Shown piece after piece: positions 1-4,163 of a stretch of DNA of 7,202 nt (the stretch's first letter is position 1; each line of letters begins with the position of its first letter). A program made the position numbers and the translations under genes. Origin of the DNA: UBA4582 sp047629195 (GTDB lineage Bacteria > Pseudomonadota > Gammaproteobacteria > Pseudomonadales > Azotimanducaceae); NCBI GenBank assembly GCA_047629195.1, contig JBLHWY010000238.1:1-7202 (forward strand), in the 5' to 3' direction. Under the pieces are notes generated by a model that saw only the letters and a program-made list of their open reading frames with translations, was not told the DNA's origin and did no database searches.

Positions 1-126
1 TGATTACGTCGAGATGTTTTACAATCCATCTCGACGACATAGTCATCTTGGTGGCGTCAGCCCAGAGGCGTTTGAGAACGCCTCAAAATGAACAGGCAGA
101 GTGTCCTTGTTAGCGTGGGAAGTCCA
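1..126 (+). mobile_element. 3' end of an IS3-family insertion sequence
   Basis: This is the tail of an insertion sequence whose remainder lies before the window. It contains the last codons of an IS3-type OrfB, a short untranslated stretch, and then a sequence ending in GTGGGAAGTCCA, which looks like a right terminal inverted repeat finishing in CA as IS3-family ends do. The exact end at base 126 is inferred: the left end is outside the window, so the repeat cannot be paired. The element differs from the complete one at 2219-3419, because both the OrfB C-terminus and the terminal repeat sequence differ. Confidence 0.65.
2..91 (+). CDS. IS3-family transposase OrfB, C-terminal end (partial)
   Basis: Only the last 29 codons and the TGA stop are visible. 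They read in frame from base 2 and end FENASK. The segment FYNPSRRHSHLGGVSPEAFE is the hallmark C-terminus of IS3-family DDE transposases (usual form YN..R.HS.LG..SP..FE), which lies just after the catalytic glutamate helix of the rve integrase core. The coding sequence is cut by the window edge, so it cannot be said whether the gene is intact upstream. The product would catalyse copy-out/paste-in transposition of its element. The similarity is strong for the family; the subgroup cannot be set from so short a piece. Confidence 0.8.
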   Translation, partial: DYVEMFYNPSRRHSHLGGVSPEAFENASK

Positions 127-166
127 TTTAGAATCAACAACTGGCTAATAAATCCTGGGAAGTCCA
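116..166 (+). repeat. Repeated IS-end motif TGGGAAGTCCA, two copies
   Basis: The 11-base word TGGGAAGTCCA occurs at 116-126, as the presumed right end of the upstream IS, and again exactly at 156-166, 40 bp downstream. Sequence around the two copies is otherwise different. The second copy may be a solo remnant of a terminal repeat from an earlier insertion, or chance. Confidence 0.4.
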
Positions 167-228
167 GTTTTAGTAATGCTATTCTTCTTCGACTCAAATA
201 GCAAAAGTTACGTGAACTTGGGGGGTAA
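127..228. other. Short spacer between IS end and membrane glycosyltransferase gene
   Basis: These 102 bases carry no open frame of note. They hold the second copy of the IS-end motif (156-166) and, at the end, the G-rich ribosome binding site of the next gene. I could not recognise a convincing -35/-10 pair, so the promoter of the downstream gene may lie in the IS end or be unrecognised here. Confidence 0.4.
220..226 (+). promoter_or_regulatory. G-rich ribosome binding site deciding a TTG start
   Basis: A run of six G followed by T (GGGGGGT) can pair with the anti-Shine-Dalgarno ACCUCC if one G-U wobble is allowed. It ends only 2 nt before the first possible TTG at 229, but 8 nt before the next in-frame TTG at 235. 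The second TTG is therefore the better start. An in-frame TAA at 226-228 rules out any earlier start. Confidence 0.5.
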
Positions 229-234
229 TTGAGA

Positions 235-1779
235 TTGCGCGTAGGTTGTCAGTTTGTTAAGGGTTTAACCGTTCTTGCTCTTTCAGCGCTGGCAGTGTTC
301 TTACTGTTCGTTTGGCAAGGAACTAAGGGTTTGAATCTCGGGGATGAGGGGTTCCTTTGGTATGGCGCTCAACGCGTTCTTGAAGGTGAGGTACCGATTC
401 GAGATTTTCAATCATACGACCCGGGGCGTTACTACTGGTCGGCTTCGCTGATGGGGTTGCTTAACGGCAGCGGCATTATGAATTTGCGTGTTGCTGTGGC
501 GATATTTCAAGTTTTGGGGTTATTTGCTGCTCTAATGCTGCTTGCCCGTTCTAACAAAAAGTACAACTGGCTTTTCCTGTTCGTTTCCACTGGTATTTTG
601 CTTGCGTGGATGTTTCCGCGCCACAAACTCTTTGATATTTCGATTTCAATATTGCTTGTTACAGCTCTGACATTCCTGCTTGAAAACCCGAGCGTGAGGA
701 GACAATTTGTGACCGGCCTCTGTATCGGATTTGTGGCGGTTTTCGGCAGAAATCATGGCGTTTACGGCATCGTTGGATACGCTGGGGTCATGATTTGGCT
801 TTGCCTCGATCGTGACTTCCGGTGGCGTTTTACGGAGCATGCTTTATCGTTCGGAGTTGGAATAATCGTTGGGTTTTTGCCAATCGTCCTGTTGTGTATG
901 ATTTACCCAGGTTTTTTTCAGGCTTTTTGGGAGTCAATACTTTATCTGTTCGACGTGAATGCTACCAACCTTACCCTTCCAATACCATGGCCGTGGCAGG
1001 TCGACTTCGATGCGCAAGGGACATTAGAAGCTTGGCGAGCTGTTTTGGTTGGTTTGGCGTTCATTGCACTGGTCTTATTCAGTGCCTCATCCATTATCTG
1101 GGTATTTGTGCGCAAGTTTTGTAATAAACCTGTGTCGTCGGTTCTGGTGGCTGCTGCATTTTTATCACTGCCTTATGCGCATTATGCATATTCTAGGGCC
1201 GATGTTCCTCATTTGGGTCAGGCGATATTCCCCCTGCTGATCGGTGTTTTGGTCATGTCTGCAGAACGCTCAACCTTTGTTAAATGGTCTCTTATGCTGG
1301 TCTTGTCAGGCGTCAGTCTATTTATCATGCTTCCGGTGCATCCGGCATGGCAGTGTGAATTCAGGGTTGAGTGCAGAGTGGTTAAAGTTTCAGGGAGTTC
1401 ACTTGAGGTTGACTATGGTACGGCCGAAAGCGTCGAACATTTGCAAAAGTTGGAGCAAAATCATGCACCCATCGGCCGAGCTTTTTATGTGACGCCCCTT
1501 TGGCCAGCTGCTTACGCTATTCTTGAACGTCGGTCTCCAACTTGGGAGATTTATTCCTTGCTTCCTCGATCTCACGAATTTCAGCAGGAAGAAATTGATA
1601 GGTTGAGAGAGGTTAGTTTGGGCTTCGCGTTGATCATTGACGCACCGCTTGATGGCCGAGAGGACCTTAGGTTCAAGAACAATCGCGCTACAATTTATCA
1701 ATATTTTGAGGAAAACTTTGAGCGGGTGCCGAACCAACAACGTTCGTTTTATGACCTGTACAAATCAAAAGACAATTAG
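235..1779 (+). CDS. GT-C fold membrane glycosyltransferase (ArnT/PMT-like, GT39-type)
   Basis: This is an integral inner-membrane enzyme expected to move a sugar from a polyprenyl-phosphate donor to a glycan or lipid acceptor on the periplasmic face. Residue numbers here count from the TTG at 229. A first membrane helix (about 13-29) is followed by an outer loop with adjacent acids D39-E40, the place of the catalytic Asp/Glu in GT-C enzymes, and then a conserved-looking YDPGRYYW (63-70). About ten further hydrophobic segments run to residue 370, with loops holding GRNHGVYG (173-180) and YSRADVPHLGQ (321-331). A soluble tail of about 145 residues follows. The start is a TTG in either case; 235 is preferred on ribosome-site spacing, giving 514 residues. 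The gene stands alone between IS material. Donor and acceptor cannot be told from sequence. It could belong to an O-antigen, LPS-core or capsule locus; the GT-C class assignment is firmer than the role. Confidence 0.75.
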   Translation: MRVGCQFVKGLTVLALSALAVFLLFVWQGTKGLNLGDEGFLWYGAQRVLEGEVPIRDFQSYDPGRYYWSASLMGLLNGSGIMNLRVAVAIFQVLGLFAALMLLARSNKKYNWLFLFVSTGILLAWMFPRHKLFDISISILLVTALTFLLENPSVRRQFVTGLCIGFVAVFGRNHGVYGIVGYAGVMIWLCLDRDFRWRFTEHALSFGVGIIVGFLPIVLLCMIYPGFFQAFWESILYLFDVNATNLTLPIPWPWQVDFDAQGTLEAWRAVLVGLAFIALVLFSASSIIWVFVRKFCNKPVSSVLVAAAFLSLPYAHYAYSRADVPHLGQAIFPLLIGVLVMSAERSTFVKWSLMLVLSGVSLFIMLPVHPAWQCEFRVECRVVKVSGSSLEVDYGTAESVEHLQKLEQNHAPIGRAFYVTPLWPAAYAILERRSPTWEIYSLLPRSHEFQQEEIDRLREVSLGFALIIDAPLDGREDLRFKNNRATIYQYFEENFERVPNQQRSFYDLYKSKDN

Positions 1780-2218
1780 CGAGGCATATCGCGTTAGCTT
1801 TAATTGACGATAAGAATGTTTAAGTGATATCTGTAGTGATTCCGGTTTTATAATCCAGCAAATCGCTACCGTTTTTGTTGGATGAAAATGAGGCTTGTTA
1901 ATAATCTTCCCTGCTGATCCTGACGGGGTGAGAGTTACGTCGGTTTGGACCGTAAAAAATTTCGATGTAGTCAACTACATCGACTAGTGTAAGGTCTGTA
2001 GCCTTCTACATACGCTTTTTAGAACTGCTAAAGAAGACTCCTCGATGGCCTTGCTCCTATACTCGCCTCTTCGATCCATGCTGAGTTGAAAAATATTTGC
2101 TTTGAAAGAAGCGCAGACAGCTGTCGCTGCCATATTGTGATTCTTGATCAGATTGAACGTAAGCGCCTAACTGTCCGTACCTGTACATCGGACGGATTGC
2201 CTGCTAACTCTTGCTCGA
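1780..2218. other. Gene-free region between glycosyltransferase gene and IS element
   Basis: About 440 bases without a credible coding sequence on either strand; the short frame at 1765-1974 on the - strand has no recognisable protein features. The notable content is a pair of dyad repeats at 1966-2010. The last 60 bases contain a GTCCG/CGGAC inverted repeat near 2172-2192 that is too weak to name. The region may be remnant sequence of genes lost when the insertion sequences arrived. Confidence 0.5.
1963..2010. promoter_or_regulatory. Two tandem TGTAG-N4-CTACA dyads, candidate operator
   Basis: The first site sits in a longer palindrome, CGATGTAGT-CA-ACTACATCG (1963-1982), with 9-bp perfect arms; its core TGTAG-TCAA-CTACA is 1966-1979. 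The second, TGTAG-CCTT-CTACA, is 1997-2010. The core arms and the 4-base gap are identical and the two sites are 31 bp apart, close to three helical turns, as for paired binding sites of a dimeric regulator. No gene begins nearby, so the regulated gene is unknown and may have been lost. No specific regulator is assigned. Confidence 0.4.
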
Positions 2219-2245
2219 TGACCTTTCCCCCATCTTAGTACCAAT
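2219..2245 (+). repeat. Terminal inverted repeat, distal to OrfB (IS right end)
   Basis: TGACCTTTCCCCCA (2219-2232) is identical to the inverted copy at the other end. The following bases pair with the other end imperfectly, up to ACCA. This marks the transposase-distal end of the IS. Confidence 0.85.
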
Positions 2246-2266
2246 CGTTCGATGAGATTCCATAAC

Positions 2267-3085
2267 TTAAGCTGTCTGTTCTGCGAACACAACAGGCGTT
2301 AAATAGTTCAATGAGCTGTGAGGTCGAACATGGTTGTACTGATACCGCCAGGCATCGGCCTGCGTTCGGGCATCGTCTAACGATCTGAACCAGTACTGGT
2401 TCAAGCACTCATGCCTAAACTTACCGTTTAGACTTTCCACAAATGCATTCTGGGTTGGTTTGCCAGGTTGAATGAAACCAAGCTTTATCTTGGTGTCCTG
2501 GCTCCAGAAGAACATTGCTTTGCTCGTAAACTCGGTACCGTTGTCACAGACAATCGTTGCAGGCTTTCCTCTAGACTCAATCGCTTGATCCAGAGATCGA
2601 GCAACTTGCTGGCCTGATATTGAAAAGTTCACAAGCTGATCGATCACTTCACGAGAATAGTCATCGATTAGATTAAGTACTCTAAACCTTCTGCCGTTGC
2701 TCAATTGGTCAGCGACAAAGTCCATCGACCATCTTTGATCACGTTCTACTGGCACAACCATCGGCTGCCTGGGGCGCTGAAGTTTTTTACGCTTATTGGT
2801 CCGTACCTGGAGTCCTGCCTCGGTATAGAGCCGGTAAGTTCGCTTCTTGTTGACCACTAATCCTTCGTTCTTCAGAAGTCGGTGGAGAAACAGATAGCCG
2901 TAAGCTGCTTGTTTTGCCGCAAGCTCCTTCAACCGCCGTCGCAATACATCATCATCACGAGCTTTACGCTGATAGCGATATCCAGTGCGGCTCAATGAAG
3001 CCAATCGGCAAGCTGTACGTTCACCCAAGTTGTGCTCAGTCATCATATGGCTAACTGCCTGCTTCCTTGCTTCAGGCTTCACCAC
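2267..3085 (-). CDS. IS3-family transposase OrfB (DDE catalytic subunit)
   Basis: 272 residues, the usual size for OrfB of this family. The N-terminal third is basic with a helix-turn-helix-like HTH_21 stretch. The rve integrase core follows, with the catalytic triad visible: D122 in SMDFVAD, D181 in CDNGTEF, and E217 in TQNAFVESLNG, giving DD(35)E spacing. The C-terminus has NHVRPHSSLNYLTP, the typical end motif. It is read mainly as an OrfAB fusion by -1 slippage at 3085-3091. The start shown is a GTG within the overlap and may not be used alone. All key residues are present, so the enzyme is probably active. Its neighbour is OrfA, overlapping by 7 nt. The sequence resembles IS407-type rather than IS150- or IS2-type proteins. 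Confidence 0.93.
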   Translation of the reverse strand: MVKPEARKQAVSHMMTEHNLGERTACRLASLSRTGYRYQRKARDDDVLRRRLKELAAKQAAYGYLFLHRLLKNEGLVVNKKRTYRLYTEAGLQVRTNKRKKLQRPRQPMVVPVERDQRWSMDFVADQLSNGRRFRVLNLIDDYSREVIDQLVNFSISGQQVARSLDQAIESRGKPATIVCDNGTEFTSKAMFFWSQDTKIKLGFIQPGKPTQNAFVESLNGKFRHECLNQYWFRSLDDARTQADAWRYQYNHVRPHSSLNYLTPVVFAEQTA

Positions 3086-3345
3086 TTTTTTGATAAGACA
3101 TCCTTCATCGCTTCAGTCTCAAGTAGTTTCTCAGCCAACAACTTTTTGAGCTTGTTGTTCTCTGACTCGAGTTCCCGAAGACGTTTGGCTTCATTGACTT
3201 CAAGTCCTGAGTATTTGCTGCGCCAGTTGTAAAACGTTCCGTTAGATATACCTAGATCTCGGCAAATATCTTCGACCTTGGTACCGGCCTCATGCTGCTT
3301 GATTGCCTTGATGATCTGCTCTTCTGAGTAACGCGTCTTCTTCAT
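3079..3345 (-). CDS. IS3-family transposase OrfA (DNA-binding subunit)
   Basis: 88 residues from the preferred ATG at 3345. A longer frame beginning at 3369 is possible, but the 3345 start has GGAG 8 nt upstream and begins MKKTRYSEEQII, the canonical N-terminus of this family. Residues about 5-50 form the HTH_Tnp_1 helix-turn-helix with EAGTKVEDICRDLGIS and FYNWRSKY. A leucine-zipper region (RLRELESENNKLKKLLAEKL) follows, used in OrfA/OrfAB multimerisation. OrfA binds the terminal repeats and, made alone, typically tempers transposition. The frame ends ...SKKW at the TGA in 3079-3081, directly after the slippage heptamer. Confidence 0.92.
   Translation of the reverse strand: MKKTRYSEEQIIKAIKQHEAGTKVEDICRDLGISNGTFYNWRSKYSGLEVNEAKRLRELESENNKLKKLLAEKLLETEAMKDVLSKKW
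3085..3091 (-). promoter_or_regulatory. Programmed -1 frameshift heptamer A AAA AAG
   Basis: Read on the - strand, the OrfA frame is TCA AAA AAG TGG TGA. The heptamer AAAAAAG is placed exactly as X XXY YYZ, so tandem slippage to AAA AAA moves ribosomes from OrfA into the OrfB frame, 4 bases before the OrfA stop codon. This is the standard way IS3-family elements make the OrfAB transposase. Confidence 0.85.
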
Positions 3346-3392
3346 GATGAAATCTCCATTGGGTGACATTCTCTGGAATTCTCATCGAGATC

Positions 3393-3419
3393 ATGGTTCT
3401 ATTTTTGGGGGAAAGGTCA
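3393..3419 (-). repeat. Terminal inverted repeat, proximal to OrfA (IS left end)
   Basis: On the - strand it reads TGACCTTTCCCCCAAAAATA and onward to GAACCA. The first 14 bases match the opposite end exactly. It lies about 50 bp before the OrfA ribosome binding site, as usual for the promoter end of such elements. Confidence 0.85.
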
Positions 3420-3600
3420 ATCTTTGTGATTGCGGTGACCAGCCGAGGATTGTGGCCTTTCTTGTCAGATTCATTTACGCAGTGACTGCGCATGTTGTCA
3501 GTGATGCTCAGGTCCCGGGTGCTCCCGACACCGATCGCACGAATTGTTCAACCAGAGGCTCAGTTTGTTTCTTGCACTCCGGTGAATCTTTTCTTCTCTA

Positions 3601-3752
3601 CATGATTGACCTCTCTTCATGGATTCGCCACATTTTTTGAGGTCTCTATCAAATCGGGCTAGAGCCATATCCATCTTCCGACATGTCTCAGCGACCCGAG
3701 TACCGGTCTCACCCTGTCGCAGGGCGAACGTGATTTGCGCCTGAGACTTCTC
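3601..3752 (-). pseudogene. Degenerate IS3-family OrfA fragment
   Basis: Translated on the - strand from 3752, the sequence contains QITFALRQGETGTRVAETCR followed by KM. It is close to the helix-turn-helix region of IS407/IS51-type OrfA proteins (usual form QI.FALRQAETGT.V.EVCRKMGIS). After KM the similarity fades: the expected GISEATFYNWKKKYGG is replaced by a diverged stretch still showing F and KK.G at the right spacing. There is no start codon, a TAG lies just upstream, and no OrfB counterpart was found. It is not a copy of the OrfA at 3079-3345, whose sequence differs, so it marks an older, separate insertion. Confidence 0.65.
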
Positions 3753-4012
3753 TACGTTGTTACAGAATCATTCTTTTAGTGATTCGATCTTGCTAGAAAT
3801 CTAAACTTCCCGCACTATCAAGTCCTTTCGGGTCCGACAGCATGTGTAGACCTTGTAAAAAACACTCTCGATTCCATCGAATTTAAGGTGATTCGCTTTT
3901 AGTAGAACAATTCACTGGGCCAAAAAAATTAGCGCCTAATCAAATTCATTTTGATTTCTGTTGGTGGAGATGTCCACTTCCTATAGCTGAGACAAATCTA
4001 GTCGGCGAAAGT

Positions 4013-4041
4013 GTCATCCAGTGAAATAATATTTCGATGAC
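4013..4041. repeat. Inverted repeat with a 12-bp interrupted stem in the kinase leader
   Basis: GTCATC (4013-4018) pairs with GATGAC (4036-4041), and inside it GAAATA (4023-4028) pairs with TATTTC (4030-4035) around a single A. The 4-base bulge CAGT is on one side only. The tail overlaps an imperfect direct repeat, with TCATCCA at 4014 and again at 4042. It could be an RNA hairpin if transcription starts upstream, or a protein site. It has no poly-T tail, so it is not a standard terminator. Confidence 0.4.
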
Positions 4042-4092
4042 TCATCCATGGAAATTATTGATACTCTAGCTTTGCTAGTCCGGGAAGAGAGC

Positions 4093-4132
4093 CCTGTGAG
4101 GTTACAGGTAGGTCTCTAGAAATGTTTCTAGA
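4093..4132. promoter_or_regulatory. Two adjacent inverted repeats just upstream of the glutamine kinase gene
   Basis: CCTGTGA-GG-TTACAGG (4093-4108) has 7-base arms with one G-T pair. The following TCTAGAAA-TG-TTTCTAGA (4115-4132) is a perfect 18-base palindrome with 8-base arms. Its end is 31 nt from the kinase start codon. Such a position suits an operator or a 5'-leader hairpin governing the phosphoramidate genes. No regulator can be named from the motif. Confidence 0.4.
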
Positions 4133-4163
4133 ATCATTACATGCATAATAATCGAGAGAAATC

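Larger units (their letters stand above)
2219..3419 (-). mobile_element. Complete IS3-family (IS407-like) insertion sequence, 1201 bp
   Basis: Both ends are visible. The left end reads TGACCTTTCCCCCA from 2219, and the right end read on the - strand gives the same 14 bases from 3419. The similarity then continues imperfectly, with one gap, through TAG.ACCA. Between them lie OrfA and OrfB of an IS3-type transposase in overlapping frames on the - strand, with a slippage heptamer at their junction. Length, ends and the OrfA/OrfB sequences fit the IS407 group. That group normally makes a 4-bp target duplication, but the flanks here are TCGA on the left and ATCT on the right, so none is present. 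The element appears intact and potentially able to make its transposase. Confidence 0.92.
3420..4163. other. Gene-free region with IS debris and a structured leader
   Basis: No intact gene is visible in these 744 bases. The 3601-3752 part is a decayed transposase OrfA. The 3420-3600 part lies downstream of that remnant on the - strand but cannot be aligned by eye to OrfA or OrfB. The 3753-3960 part has no recognised content apart from an AT-rich inverted repeat at 3938-3956 (AATCAAA/TTTGATT). From about 4010 to the start of the kinase gene the sequence is rich in inverted repeats. The promoter of the downstream operon should be in this region, but I see no convincing -35/-10 pair. Confidence 0.5.

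Noticed and set aside
1399..1740. 113-codon - strand open frame inside the glycosyltransferase gene
   Set aside because: It is antisense to a clearly conserved membrane protein gene and has no recognisable motifs.
1773..1806. CAATTA/TAATTG plus GCGA/TCGC nested pairs just at the end of the glycosyltransferase gene, a possible terminator
   Set aside because: The stem is weak, with large internal loops, and no T-run follows, so it does not qualify as an intrinsic terminator.
3344..3640. 98-codon + strand open frame across the IS boundary
   Set aside because: It spans the IS end and runs antisense to OrfA and the OrfA remnant; no protein-like features or ribosome site.
3797..3820. Plus-strand sequence resembling an inverted copy of the IS end at 110-126 (shared ACTTCCC core, partial matches outside)
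   Set aside because: Only about 14 of 19 bases agree, with no associated transposase in the right orientation; chance cannot be excluded by eye.
2162..3939. AGCGCCTAA repeated on both sides of the intact IS (2162-2170 and 3931-3939)
   Set aside because: A 9-base match over this distance is expected many times by chance in 7 kb, and the flanks of the repeats differ.
4122..4150. CATAAT at 4145-4150 as a -10 box for the kinase gene
   Set aside because: No acceptable -35 element at the right spacing, and initiation there would begin on or after the ribosome binding site at 4154-4158.
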